Source: Epiperipatus broadwayi
Taxonomy: Eukaryota > Onychophora > Udeonychophora > Euonychophora > Peripatidae
Direction of reading: 5' to 3'
Assembly (NCBI GenBank): GCA_028023455.1
Contig: JAQFVV010006633.1
Coordinates: 124,001-188,000, forward strand
DNA: 64,000 nt
Shown: positions 24,866-41,449 of the stretch, one piece after another
How the letters are laid out: every line of letters starts with the position of its first letter
Position numbering within the stretch: the first letter of the stretch is position 1
Notes under the pieces: model-generated
What the model saw: the letters and a program-made list of their open reading frames with translations, nothing else
The model's database searches: none
Told to the model about the DNA's origin: nothing
Position numbers and translations under genes: made by a program

Positions 24866-25215
24866 TCATGATGGTGTGCCCCATATCAACTAAATATGTT
24901 GATGAGAGCTGCAGCTAATTATTATTATGCACATGTGACTTCTATGTCAGAAGGATGCTGGGAGAAGATTCCATTCCATTATAAAATGTTCTTAGAACAT
25001 TATTTACTTTCTGACACTAGTCTAACCCAATGAAAAAGTACATCTAGTGCTTCATCCCCTTGTTGTTGTTGTTTTTTCTTTTTGCAAATTATTTATTTAT
25101 TTATTATTTTAAATATTGACTCTCCCCTGTGATCCACATTTAAAATGCAGCAATAATAACCACTAGTAAACTCTGAAGAAGCTAAATAAAATAATACTGT
25201 ACATGTATTTTTATC
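24866..25215 (+). other. Probable 3' UTR of sGC beta-1
   Basis: Non-coding sequence after the TAA stop. The nearest canonical AATAAA is at 25185-25190, followed by a TG-rich stretch (AATGTGGTTTG near 25225). A cleavage site about 15-25 bases past the signal is therefore plausible. A later AATAAA at 26545-26550 could serve a longer form, which would include the MITE at 25326-25514. The 3' end is inferred, not seen. Confidence 0.45.
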
Positions 25216-25325
25216 ACTTTCCTAATGTGGTTTGATAAACCTGTGAGAATTTTTTTCACTACGACCTCTAGTGATGTAAAGTGCACCACATCTATTTAAA
25301 GTCAAAAAAAAAAAAAATTGTTTTA

Positions 25326-25514
25326 CCGTATTTTCTTGTATATCACCCTATAATATTTTCTTTAAAGTTTGATGGTATTGGTGTTCCAATTAAATTTTAA
25401 ATATCTTTATTTTTTTAGATTTATTAAAACGACTCTATAATAATAAATTGTAGATTGTATCATAATTTTATTTCGTATTATTTATTTAATGAGTTTGCTT
25501 ACAAGAAAATACGG
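25326..25514. mobile_element. TA-flanked MITE, Tc1/mariner-like
   Basis: A 189-bp element with inverted ends CCGTATTTTCTTGTA (left) and the exact complement TACAAGAAAATACGG (right). It is flanked on both sides by TA (25324-25325 and 25515-25516), the target duplication expected of Tc1/mariner-type transposases. No coding capacity; interior AT-rich. It lies just downstream of, or within, the sGC 3' UTR. Confidence 0.75.
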
Positions 25515-25516
25515 TA

Positions 25517-27067
25517 ACTATATATATATGTTTAAAATGTGATACTTAGCTGAATTTATTTTGCACTTGCTATTTTTTTGTGTGTGTGTTTTATGCAGTT
25601 CTGATCTTCATAGAAAATTAGTAAAAACAAAAAAGAAAGCTGTCCAATATACTTCTCAGTTGATTGTAATATATTACATTTTTCAGTTTTTATCTTCCAG
25701 ATATTTATGTTTACGTGATAGGGTATGATAAAAATAATAAAGTAAGACAATGCTTTGCAATGATAAATAGCTCATATAATAATTTCCCTTAGAGTCAAGA
25801 AAATTAGCAATAGTATTATTTTATCTTTTTATATGCCTCATATATTCGTTTATTTTATTATTTATTTTATTTTATCCAAGCATTTTAATATATAGCTTAA
25901 CCTATGTTTAGCTACTTTTATTTTGCTTTTATATAAGCCTTGAACTGTTTAAGAATGAGTCTGTGTATTAAATCAAAACAACACGTGACTTTCCCAGCAT
26001 GCATTTAACTTTTGCATTAAGAGTAGTAATAAATTCTACACTCTCTAATTTAGAGCTATGTATTAAAGCATTAATGATCAATGGGATATCTTATATGAGT
26101 GACTATAAAATAATTAATGTATTATTGCTGTTAATACATGATCTGTAGGTGCTGTTTTTTTTTTTGTAAACCATTATTATAATTTGTTCTCTTTTGTAAA
26201 CTTTATTAATCTAAAAGCTATATATTATTAACATTCCAAATAGATTTTTTTTATTACACTTCAATTTTAAATATACTTATCAGAATTGTATTTTTAATTT
26301 AAAAGTCATCCCTATCATGAGAAAGTTAAAACAATCTGAAACTGATGATTATAAAAATAATTTGGAGTACTGTCTTTAAGTATTTTTTTCTTTCTGTATT
26401 TTCTGTCTCATAACTCGTGTTCATAGTTTGTTTGTACAATTTTTGTCTGTTATGAGCTTTTGTATGTACATAATTTGTTAAATATATTTTTTTTTGTTTT
26501 GTTTTAAAAAGTATTTATAAAATGCTATATAATGTAAAAAGTAAAATAAACATTAACAGCAAATGTGATATTATATTCATTTTTGTTTTAATAAATTACA
26601 AATCACACAGTCATTATATTCAAAAGTAATATAAAGCGAGTTTTTATTAAATATATCGTATTATCATCAAAAATATAACTAATACCACATATAATTACTA
26701 TAAGAGCAAAATGAATAGTATCCATTATTCTTCGATATCTACCATAAGAGAGATCTTTCATTTTAAATTGCTCACTATATAAGACTTTTAAGTTTACTTC
26801 AAAAAATTTCAAGGCCAAAATAAAGCTCAACATGCTTTTCACCTGCTGTAAATAGATTTTTATTACTTGGATAAATATTTGCCTGTGATTTGTAATTATT
26901 TATGATCGAAGTTTTAAATATTTAATAGAAATTTCGTAGTACACAACAAAATATGAAAGAGTGTGTAGTGGAAATAGAAAAGACAACAAAAACTATAAGT
27001 ATGAATGAAAAAATAAACGGATATCATTGACATTATAGAAAAAATTAAGAGACTGAAATGAAGACGA
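25517..27067. other. AT-rich region downstream of sGC beta-1
   Basis: May include an extended 3' UTR (AATAAA at 26545-26550). No coding signal. Confidence 0.4.
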
Positions 27068-27083
27068 GATGATGATGATGATC

Positions 27084-27166
<83 letters not shown>
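27068..27166. repeat. GAT/AAT microsatellite, 3' tail of LINE-B
   Basis: Short (GAT)n followed by about 27 AAT units, directly abutting the 3' end of LINE-B. On the LINE strand it reads (ATT)n, so it is most likely the element's own short-tandem 3' tail. Confidence 0.7.
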
Positions 27167-27305
27167 TCAATTCATTTATTTAAGTGCTAAACAACAGCAT
27201 AAAGCCAATTACAGTTTGCACATACAATAAAAGTGAAAATAAAACATATAACATAAAATGAAAATATAAATGTATATATAATAAAGTAAAATTTAAAAGA
27301 CAAAA

Positions 27306-30045
27306 TCAAACATAACATTTCAGTTTAACAAGATTACAAAATTTCTTATAATCAATGTCACACAGATTAAGGTTACTCCCAATTTGATTATATAAAGAGG
27401 GTAACCTAAATAAAGGAGAAAATTTAAGAATATTAGAACGACATGTTTAAATCCGATATACACAAGTAGGCCTAATATCATAACTCAAAGACCTAATTGA
27501 GATAGTTGAAACTATATCTGATAAAATAACCTGTTTATTAACAATTTTATAAAAATATTTCAAATCTCTATAATTTCGTCTAGATGAAAGTTTAATCATT
27601 TTACCTTCCCAAAAAACATATTTGAAAAACTTCTTTGAAATAGACTGCAACAAGTTACATCCTTGCAAAGAACTAGGGTTCCAGATTATTGAACCATATT
27701 CAATAATAGGAAGAACCAATGAAAAAAACAATTTCATTTAGTATCATTACTGAACTGATAACCATGTCTAAGAATGGCACCCATAACCTTAAAAACCTTA
27801 CCAACAATCATTTCAAGATGAGGAATAAAAGATCCATTACAAGAAAACATAATTCTAAGATCTTTTTGGCATTTAACTGAAATAATTTTATGAGAATTGA
27901 TATAATAACAAAATTGTAAAACTTCAGATTTTTTGGAATAAGAAATAAAGGAACATTTATCAAAATTAACTGTCATATTATTTGACTCACACCAAGCACT
28001 AAAGTTATCAATGTCCTTCTGAAGGAGAACACAATCGTTCACTGATATAATTCTTCTAAAAATCTTACAGTCATCAGCATAGCTTAACAGAAAAGAATAT
28101 CTCAAGCAATCCTTAAGATCATTAACGCAAACATTAAACAGCATGGGTGCTAAAATACTACCCTGTGGCACACCTAAATTGCATTCAAAATAAATGAAAC
28201 TTTATTATTGAATTTAATATATGCTGTACGACTACACAGAAATGATTGAAACCAATATACAAGTTTATTAGAGAAACCTATTTTATGTAATTTATGAAGT
28301 AAGACACTGTGATCAACTTTATCAAAGGCTTTTGACAAATCAAAATAAATAACATCTAGTCTTTGACGATCTTCAATAGCATGAGCTATATGATCATAAA
28401 TTGTCAGTAGATTACTATCAATTGATCTATTATGACTAAAACCATATTGAGAAGAAGAAATTATTTTATCCACATCTGAAATAATTTTATTATAAATACA
28501 TCTCTCAAAAATTTGTGCAATGGTATGCAGAACAGAAATCGGTCTATAATTAGAAACACAATCTCGATCACCATTTTTGAAGATTGGAACCATTTTACTA
28601 CATTTCAAAACACTAGGAAAAGTACAATTAAGAGACATTAAAAATAAAGGCAAGAGGTACTGCAATAAATTCGGCTAGCTCCTTATAAATAAAAGAAGGA
28701 ATATTATCACATCCTAAACTAGAGTGAGTCTTAAGTCTCCTAATAGCTACAATAACATCTTCCCTAGAGATATGATTAATTGTACATTTAGCACTAGACA
28801 AATTGCCAGGAAATGTGATTTTAGAATCATTCCCATGTTGTGAAAAGTATAACTCTGCAAAATGTTTAGAAAAGTCATCTGCATTTAATGCAGAACCATG
28901 AGTCATTTGAACCTTTTTCTTACCCAAGCCTGAATTATTAACAAAATTCCAGAATTCTCTAGGATTAGAAGAAATTTTAATTTCAATTTTTTTATATACT
29001 CTTGTAAATCTTGTTAATAGATATATTTAGCCAATCTTCTAAAATTGATAAAGTTATTATAATAAATTATATTCTGTGTCTTAAAATAGAGTCTATGATG
29101 GTAAGATTTCCTTTTAATAATCTTAATAAGAGTATATGAAAACCAAGGAGGATAACCTTTGTTAAACAACAATTTATTAGGAATATATACATCAATAAAA
29201 CCATTAAAAATTTTCAAAAAATAATCCAAGCAAAAATTCACATCACTAATTGAGTACATACTATTCCAATCAACTTCAGAAAATTTTCTACAAAGATCAA
29301 CATAATTACCCCTCCCATAATCCCTTTTCACAACATTAGAACAAGTAATTTTAGAATAACACATCTTGATATAAAATTCGATAGGTGGATAATGAACATC
29401 AATTGGAAAAGAAACAGAGACAAAGTGAAAATTACTGACTATTGGTACATTACAAAGAACACAATCTAAAGTACGCTGAAAATTATTAACAACAGGGTTA
29501 TATTGTTGAAACCCAAAAAATTTGCAAAATCTAAGCATTCTTAAAGCTTTCTGATATAATAAAGAATAATGCGTAATAATCTTACCCTTAAATAAACCAG
29601 GCATATTCAAATCACCAACAATGATAATATTATTATATCTAATCAAAAAAGCTTCAAGTGCTGTCAAGAAGTAATCAAGCTCTAAAAGTGAGATATTAGG
29701 TTTAAAATAAATATTTCCCAATATACATTTAAAATTATGATCCATATAAACTTCACACCATGTAGATTCACATACAGAAGAAGTAAAACATAGATCTTTA
29801 TATAAAACATTTTTGTTGGTAGCAATAAGAGTACCACCTCCTCTATCTGCATATTCTAAAGATCTATCCATACGTAAAATATTATACCTATTATCAAGGA
29901 AAGAACAATCGGAAAATTGTTGATTTAACCAAGTCTCTGTAAAAAATATCAAATCAAAATGCTCTGTTTTAAAGAATTGTTTAATTTTCACACACTTAGT
30001 TCTCATCCCTCTAACATTCATATAAAAACAAGAAATCCCTACCAT
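27306..30045 (-). pseudogene. LINE-B ORF2: APE endonuclease / reverse transcriptase, multiply broken
   Basis: ORF2 of a second non-LTR retrotransposon in five frame pieces. 29014-30045: endonuclease, with YMNVRGMRTK, Glu37 in FTETWL and GDLN at 144-147; the usual SDH is DVH. 28628-28927 and 28174-28665: RT fingers and palm, with NYRPISVL, SSQYGF and IYFDLSKAFDKVDH. 27734-28171: PQGSILAP and YADD (residues 31-34). 27447-27737: thumb. An in-frame TAA at 27447 then splits off the final ~46 codons, which end at TGA 27306-27308. Breaks: a stop at 29014 plus a shift near 28975, and shifts near 28645, 28175 and 27735. All domains are present in order, so the copy was full length and then decayed. 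With the PHD-finger ORF1, a CR1-like/Jockey-group placement is likely. Confidence 0.9.
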
Positions 30046-30183
30046 ATTAAATTAAAAATAAATCAAAACAAATAAATACATGAAATCAAGTAAAGAAAAA
30101 TGTAAGTAAGTATAGTAAATAAAGAAAATAAGAAATAAAAGAAAATAAGAAATCAAAGAAAATAAATAAATACCACTAAAGTT

Positions 30184-32072
30184 TTAAAGAATTAGCCAAA
30201 GTTCCATAAAAAAATGAATAGAAGCACCACGAGACGATAAATTGGAAGAGATTAAATCATTATGTTTAACCACGAGACGATAAATTGGAAGAGATTAAAT
30301 CATTATGTTTATGAGCAGGAGAAGATATATAAAAGCAAGAAGATTTCACATTATACATATTAATTTCATGACACATGATCCTAGTTCTTAAACGTTTTTC
30401 AAGAAATACCTTAATATTATATGAATTAAGACTCACTGGCATATTAGAAACAAAATATCTATTACATTTTGTATTAATATTATTAATAATATTATTATGA
30501 ATTTTAGAAATATCAAACCCCTTTTCCACAGGTGGTCCACCTTTTTTACCAGAAGTTGAAAAAGAGCATCCCAAACCATTTCCCACATTAACCTCATTAT
30601 CAATATAATTGTTATATTTAGAGAAATGCGAATAATTTGCTCTATGAGTAAAAAAAACCTCTATCAGCATTTGCTAGACAATTTTTTCTTCTGAAATTTG
30701 ATTTAGAAAAGTCACTAGAAAAATTACTACTATATTTTTTTGGAACAGATTGTGAATATCCATCCTTCAATATATACTTTTTATCAGGAAAATTATCATA
30801 ATATCCCAGCGATGAATTATTAACAGAAAAGCCAGAAAACTTGATAAATTTTTCATCATCATTAAGTCTAGAAAATTGTTTTTGATATTTATCAGACTGC
30901 CTATAAATTTTAGTTTTATAAACTTTTCCTTTATTGTATCTTGTACTATTATCAATTCCATATCCAATATATTCATCACATGAATAAAAATTCCGATCTA
31001 ATATCTTATTATTACCTTCATAATCACCATTATAAATGCTATTATTTTTATTTTTATCTTTTTTCCCAAAATTGTTTTTACCTTTATCTCTAATAATGAA
31101 TGAGGACTTGGGCAACTTTTCTAAGGTATTATTACCCTTAAAAGATGAATTAACATCACCAGAAAAATCAACCTCAGCAATATCCCCAAAAACTTGTGTT
31201 TCTAATAAATCAAATTGTATACCTACATCACCAGAAATAACACCATCACCAATAGCTTTAGATTCTTTCACACCAAATTTTGCCATATTCATAATCATAC
31301 TATAAACTTCCTGAAGTGACATAGATTTTAATAATTCAAAAGTAAAACCAGCCAAGTCTATTTTTCTACTTTCCTTATCTTGAAGCAAATTAACTATATC
31401 CACATTAGAACTAGAATTTAAACTCCTATCAATACCTAAATTATTATCACTATTATCCTTAACACCATCTCTATTATAATTATCCCTTTCAGAAATATTT
31501 TCAATATGTATATCAGATTCCACATCTATAAGATCATTATTATCTGTTGACCTAACATTCCCAATATTCCTCATTTTATCCACAGACAATTGGTTACATT
31601 CTATACAATGGAAAAAACCCAAACCAACAGAATCAAAAATTTTTGCAACAGACCTGGACAAATTCAAACAAGATATATGAAAATACCCTTGACAAAAACC
31701 AGAGCACTTAATTCCATTATCTGCATCTGACAATTCTACATTACAATAAGTACATTTAACCCCAACTACATTTAAACCCAAACCATATGTAGAAGAATCC
31801 ATGACTAAAATGTCAGGATCATTACCAATATTAATATCAGAAAATGGTGTAGTAAGATTATCTGAATTATCTACTTTGTGCTCAGTATTATAATAATGAT
31901 TACAAAATTCATATATGAATTCCGGATCATTATCATTAAAGATTTTAAAATCACTTAATTTATAACAATCCAAATAATACTTTAGCCCACAAAAACCAAC
32001 ACACTTTAAATATTTTTGTCTGCCATAAATATTACATAAGCAGAGAGGACATTTAAAAGCAAAAGGTGCCAT
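30184..32072 (-). pseudogene. LINE-B ORF1 with PHD-type zinc fingers
   Basis: ORF1 in two frames: 30642-32072 (476 codons) and 30266-30670. The N-terminus holds two Cys-rich fingers. The first starts FKCPLCLCNIYG and is degenerate (Tyr replaces the His before DC). The second runs from VKCTYC through FHISCLNLS to FHCIECN and keeps the C4-H-C3 ligands of a PHD finger. The middle is Asn/Asp/Ser-rich and probably disordered. PHD fingers in ORF1 are known from CR1-like LINEs. Frame is lost at a run of eight T (A8 at about 30650) inside NADRGFF. A 43-bp tandem duplication at 30226-30311 then adds an early stop at 30266; without it the frame would run to about 30184. Role in RNP binding or targeting is inferred. 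Confidence 0.85.
30226..30311. repeat. Perfect 43-bp tandem duplication in LINE-B ORF1
   Basis: Units 30226-30268 and 30269-30311 are identical, beginning ACCACGAGACGATAAATTGG. The 43-bp period is not a multiple of three, so it truncates the ORF1 C-terminus. Identity of the units suggests it is recent, or an assembly artefact. Confidence 0.9.
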
Positions 32073-32369
32073 TAATTATAATACAAAAATAAAAAAATAT
32101 AACAATATAACTATAAAATATACAAATCTCCCATTAACATATACAAATCATATATACACAAAACTTTAAAAAAAAAAAATTCACATACAACATATATAAA
32201 TCTGTAATATTTTAAAGAGAGTAACTTCTTCTTTTCCCTCCCTTACTATTTTCAGATTCTCCAATATATATAAACAAGGTCCAAAATAAAATTATTGAAT
32301 ATATCAAAGTCACTATGTATTTAATTATTAATAAAATGAAATTTTATGTTTCCATTATTTAAAAATAAA

Positions 32370-34059
<1,690 letters not shown>

Positions 34060-34996
34060 TTTATTAAAAAAACTTTTTTTCTTTTTTTTTTTTTATTTTT
34101 ATTAATAATTATTTATTTTATATTATTTTATATTTTATTATTTTTTTAAATTTAATAATTATTTTTTTATTTTTTTTTTCATAATTAAAAAAAAAAAAAT
34201 ATTTATTAAAATTTTATTTTTTTTTTTTTTTTCTCACCATTTTTTTTTTTTTTTTTTTTTTTTTTTATTTTATTTTTTTTTATTTATAATAATTATATAT
34301 TTTTTATTATATTTTTTTTTATTAATTATAATTTTTAATTTTATATATCATTTTTTATTATTATTTTTTTTTATTATTATATAAATTAATAAATAATAAT
34401 TAAATAAAAAAATAAAAAAAAAACTTTAAATATATTTTAAAAATATATTATATTTTATTTTTTTTTTTTTATAAAAAAAAAAAAAAAAAAAATTATTTAA
34501 ATCAATAATTTTTATAATTCCATTTTTTTTAAAAAATTAAATTAAAAACCTCTAAAACCTCCATCAAATTTTTATTTATATACAAAAAGTGATAAAAATT
34601 TTGATTTTAATTTTTTTTATTTTAATATTCTTAAAAATAAAAAATAAAAAAAAGAAATGGTTAACCCCCTTTATATAAATATAAATTGTCTATAATTACA
34701 TTTTGTAATAATATATTATTTTTATAAAATTATTTTTTTCTACATATCTTCAAAATAAAAGAATCAACAAAAAAAAAAAATAACCTTTAATTTATTTTTA
34801 ATCTCCATCAAATAAATATAATCTCTTTATTTGTTATTATTATTAAATTTACTCTACAAACTATCACTTTAAATAAAATAATAAGTCATATGTTTTCTTT
34901 TTTAAATAAAAATCTTAAAAAAAAAAATATTAACAAAATAGAAAAAATATAAATTTAAAATTTATTTAAAAACTTTTAAACTATATATTTACAATA

Positions 34997-35042
<46 letters not shown>

Positions 35043-35050
35043 AAAAAAAA

Positions 35051-35085
<35 letters not shown>

Positions 35086-35110
35086 ATAATACTAAATATC
35101 AACCCCCCCC
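34060..35110. repeat. Extreme A/T homopolymer and AAT-repeat region
   Basis: Dense runs of A or T (several over 15 bases, one T run of more than 20 near 34240), then an AAT array interrupted by a poly-A run (34998-35083) and a C9 tract near 35103. This is low-complexity DNA; assembly accuracy here is doubtful. Confidence 0.85.
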
Positions 35111-35640
35111 CCCAACAAAAAAAAAAATAATACCCCCAAACAATAACTATAACTAATAACCATAAACAATAATAATACTTCATATATAAACATCAAATCA
35201 AAGAGATTTTTTTTTAATAACAACAAATGATTTTTAAAATATAGATAGATTTATCGATATTTACAATATGTATATATATTATACGAATACAGACAGTTCA
35301 GCAACAAGATACAATTTAAATAATGGTGATGTTAAAATTGAAAACAAAAATAAGAATTTTATTGTGTCATAGAATTAGATTACACCTTATATTAGTGATA
35401 TTCATGCCAATTTAGAAGATGTTTTTAATATTTTGAATGTAACCTATGAAGCCTAATTTATTTATTTATTTTTAAAGTTTTATGAAACATTGATTATCAA
35501 CATAAAAATGTGAGACAATTTTAATTAAAATATTTTAACAATCTTTTAAGTAGAAATGCAGCATTAGATGTTGATGTGTAATGTAGATATCAATTTACTG
35601 TATTGCATTTGCAAGTTTTAAAAGATAATAATAATAACAA
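35111..35640. other. AT-rich spacer
   Basis: Nothing recognisable. Confidence 0.4.
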
Positions 35641-35644
35641 TAAC

Positions 35645-37526
<1,882 letters not shown>

Positions 37527-37652
37527 CATTAAAATGAAACTTTTTTTTTCATATGTCAAATGCGTTGACCGGGAAGCGAACCTGGGCCAGCTGCCTGGAA
37601 GGTAGCTATGCTAACTGCTAGGGCACCAACGCTTGACATTAAAATGAAACTT
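37527..37652 (-). mobile_element. tRNA-derived SINE (subfamily 1) with perfect 16-bp target duplication
   Basis: The element (37543-37636, minus strand) begins GCGTTGGTGCCCTAGCAG, has a pol III B box GGTTCGCTTCC, and ends in TGACATATG plus a short A tail. It is bracketed by identical 16-bp copies of CATTAAAATGAAACTT at 37527-37542 and 37637-37652. A-box-like and B-box sequences show tRNA ancestry. The perfect duplication indicates a relatively recent insertion by LINE machinery. Confidence 0.85.
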
Positions 37653-38478
37653 AAAGTTGTTGTATAGTAAATTAACTTAAAAGTTGTTAGAAGCAGTAAC
37701 AAGTTTACAGGTGATCATAATTAAGACTTTTATTACTTATTGACAATTTGTTTTTTCTTTATTTTATGACACATTTACTGTTATAAATTTTATTTAAAAA
37801 TTTTTAATTTTACATCAAATACTATTAAAAAAATAAAAAATAAACAACTAAAAAGAAATTAATTCCTAAGTATTTTGAATTATATATATGCATAACTTAA
37901 ACAGTTCAAAATTAATATAGTGTATATTCTGTATACTATTTTTTATGTACAATGCATCAGATAGTGCTAATAATGTTTTATAAAAATAATCGCTATTATT
38001 CCACCTAAAATAATAAAAACGAAATGCAAAAATAATTTCAAATAAATTTAATCAGGATCAAATTTATATAGAAATAAATATATTTTTTACTATTAAAATT
38101 CAAATACTATTTTTAAGTTTTAATGATCAGAAAAATATTTAAATGATGTGATTCCACTTGTTTCTTGCCCTCTTAACTTCAAATATCATTGAAATAGTGT
38201 CATCATACTTTTTTATTAATATTACATTCTAAACTAACTTTAACATCTTAAAGTTAACCTTTAAAAAAAATGAAGGCATTCCTAAAATGTATTTACGATT
38301 TATATTAAAAATAGTTGTCTAAAAATAAATATTGATACTATTTTTTTTTTAAAGAAAAAAGAACTGTGTAGCTGCATTAGTTATAATAATCTTGTGATTT
38401 TTAACTCAGAAGATCATGTGTTTTTTGAATTTGTAAGTCACAGGCTGAGAACAGCAATATCATTCAAATAAATGTCAA
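37653..38478. other. AT-rich spacer
   Basis: Nothing recognisable. Confidence 0.4.
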
Positions 38479-38585
38479 GCATTGTTAGCTGAGAGGTCAT
38501 CGCAACCGCCTTGCAAGCAAGTAGTTGTTTGCAGATGGTTGTGAGTTTGCGTCCCGGCCGATGCTATGACATATGAAAAAAAAAT
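38479..38585 (+). mobile_element. tRNA-derived SINE (subfamily 2)
   Basis: Begins GCATTGTTAGCTGAGAGG, has a B-box-like GAGTTTGCGTCCC, then CGGCCGATGCTATGACATATG and an A tail. Related to the copies near 49.2, 53.8 and 54.3 kb. No clear target duplication. Confidence 0.75.
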
Positions 38586-40277
38586 TATTTAAATAGGTTT
38601 TAGGGGTACATCCAGTATTTTTTTTAATTTGTGGGTCTGATACTCAGCTATTGCAGTAAAACCCACATGGAATTTTTAAATTTGAATTATATATGCAATT
38701 AAAGATTAAAAGGGCGAATTGTTTCAGTTGATAAGGTACTCTTACGTAGCCATAAAAATACATTATTCAAATTTAGATGAGCAACATTCTGATCACCCTG
38801 CATAAGTTAATTTATTTATAGTCAATTTATCTAAGATATCCTCCTCTCATCCAGGTAGGCAAAATTAATAATATATATGAAGGACATAAAGGTAATATAT
38901 AAATTCTAAGCCAATTTATTAATTGTCAGAATCTAAAGAAAATCACTTTAAAGGCAGTATAGAAGGTGATATCCATATTTTAAATCCAGACAACTTTAGT
39001 AAAGAAATTAACATATCAGAAAGCTTCAGAATTAATTATAAATATAAAAATAAATTTGATCTAATGCTGAAAATAATTAATGAGACATCATATAAATATT
39101 ACCAGGTTTATTGCACAATGATTTAAATGCATTGGAAATGTTAAGATATATGACATATTTATACATATAAAAGAAATATACCCACCTCAACACAACCACA
39201 CAACCTTAATGCTTTGAAGAGAAATCACATCATTGTATTTACAAAGGAAACAATTGATCAATGCAAAATATTACAGTAAATAATACTGAGCTATACCTAT
39301 TTGTTAACAGCATTTGTTATTTTCCACACTAGTCTTTTTGTAAAATTTCACCGTATAATAATTTACTTTATTAAGAAAATATATAAGGGATTCAAACTCA
39401 GACTTTCACATGACCTTTAACTTTCCATGCCATCTCATATTGCTGATCCAACTGAAAACAAAAAATTATAATTAACCTATTGTTGATTTTTCAAAGAAAA
39501 AATTTTCATATACCTAGGTAACAATTTTATGTTGCAATTTTATTTATTTATTCTCTATGTGATGACAAGGCTCTTTTCTATTTGATTTTTCTTTCTAAAT
39601 CTTGCATAATTTTAAATTTCAATGTAATTATATTGAATATTATTATGTTAATCAAAAATATATCACTCTATACATGACTGATTTTTGGATTATAATTATG
39701 TAATCAAGTGGTGATGAAACCATATGATTTCAAACTACAAATGATAATTTCGTTAACATTATGATAGCTGAAAGCCATTATGATCAGATAAATAAACTTA
39801 ATTCCTATTTAAACTTTGCTATTCTTAAAAAATATTTTAAATACTTTCAGCTTAACTTAGAATATTATTATCATTTCAGAATTCTTATAAAACAATGTGT
39901 GAATGATGTTAATGGAGAACTTTAGATAATCTCATGTTAAAACTACTAATCCATAAATTAAAAATTGAAACAGTTCATATAACATTATTTTATTTTAAAA
40001 AATCCCATACTGCTTAAAATATAAAAGTAATAACAAATCATCCAAAGTTGTGAAAGAGTCACTAAATTAATCAAAACACTTCTGTAGAAGTGATATAATT
40101 ATGTTATGAAGATTTTTAATAGAATTATATATGCTACTATTTTTAATGATATTCATCTTACATGTCACTGAATAATATTGAACAAAATATCCTGGCATGA
40201 ACTATCCTCAGGAGACTAAAATGAAATTATTTCCAAAATTATGTATATTATATAGTAAAGGGAAAACATGCATCTCA
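38586..40277. other. AT-rich spacer
   Basis: A 67-codon plus-strand frame at 38923-39126 (KGSIEGDIHILNPDNFSKEI) is unrecognised and may be chance. Nothing else. Confidence 0.35.
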
Positions 40278-40375
40278 GTATACCTTTTACTGCCACAATC
40301 ACTGACGTTTATAAAGATAAACTGGTGAATTGGCTTTGTCTAAAAGTTTGTGGTATTGGCATTTTACTTGGAATT
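40278..40375. repeat. Outer inverted repeat, left arm
   Basis: 98 bp reading TTTTACTGCCACAATCACTG...GTGGTATTGGCATTTTACTT; its reverse complement lies at 47871-47968 with only a few differences. The two arms enclose the whole direct-repeat/pol structure. Confidence 0.85.
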
Positions 40376-40415
40376 ATTCAGTGAATATTTCTATTACATA
40401 CATATATATATATAT

Positions 40416-41395
40416 TATAATGGAATCGATTATATTTTAAAGTCTAAATTGGACTTGTTAAATGTAATGGAATGATTAAATTCATCAGAAAGTGGATATG
40501 CATTTCACTACAATTGGACTTTGGGTCTTCAAGTAGAATGCTAGAAATGAATCAATGAAATACTAAGTCCATGATTATATCCATCTTTATTATGCTAGCT
40601 CAATAATTTTTAAATAAATTTTGATATAATTTAGACTAGTTCATCCATCTCTCATCCCTCTTCCAGTCACCATTATGCCACGATATTCAAACTCATGGAG
40701 AATTTGCAATTAGCTCTTTTCAGGGATAATTTCAAAACAAGTCATTATATAATATGCCTTTATATAAGCATTAACTAATAATTGATATTCATATGATATT
40801 TATAATACTAACATATATATAATATAATTTAATAATGATTAGACAAAGAGATCAAGTTAATAACTCAATATTTAATAAACAATAAAAAATATAATGTAAA
40901 AGATAAATAAAATATTAATAAATAAATAAGGATGAATTTTACCATTTAAAAATATTAATAAATAATATTCTCCTCTAATACCCAATGATAAAATTCTATA
41001 CTATAATAAAATATTCAAAAGTGAAGACTATAATTCAAATTAACAGATATATAAAAATAATATCTAGATTCAAAGATTAATAATTTATATAACTTATTAA
41101 TTTATTTACAGTTCTTATTATATATGTTTCATAATTATTAATATATATATAAGTACTATTTACAATTGTATAACTTATATATTATATGTATTTATAATAA
41201 ATAAAATACATTAAATGTTTATTATATTATATAATAAATATAATAAACCTATTTATAAATATCTGTTAAATTATAACCATTTTTTTTTTATATTTCATTT
41301 AATTTTGATGAATTATGTCAAGCTTTCAATTTATGTTTATAATATTAAATTTAAATATTCCTATTAAAATATAATGATGCCAAATTTGAAATAAA

Positions 41396-41449
<54 letters not shown>

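Noticed and set aside
34060-34500. Possible centromeric or telomeric repeat
   Set aside because: No higher-order unit; just homopolymer runs, perhaps with assembly errors.
37543-37636. Functional tRNA gene
   Set aside because: B box present, but no cloverleaf could be drawn, and the A tail plus target duplication mark it as a SINE. The same applies to the other four copies.
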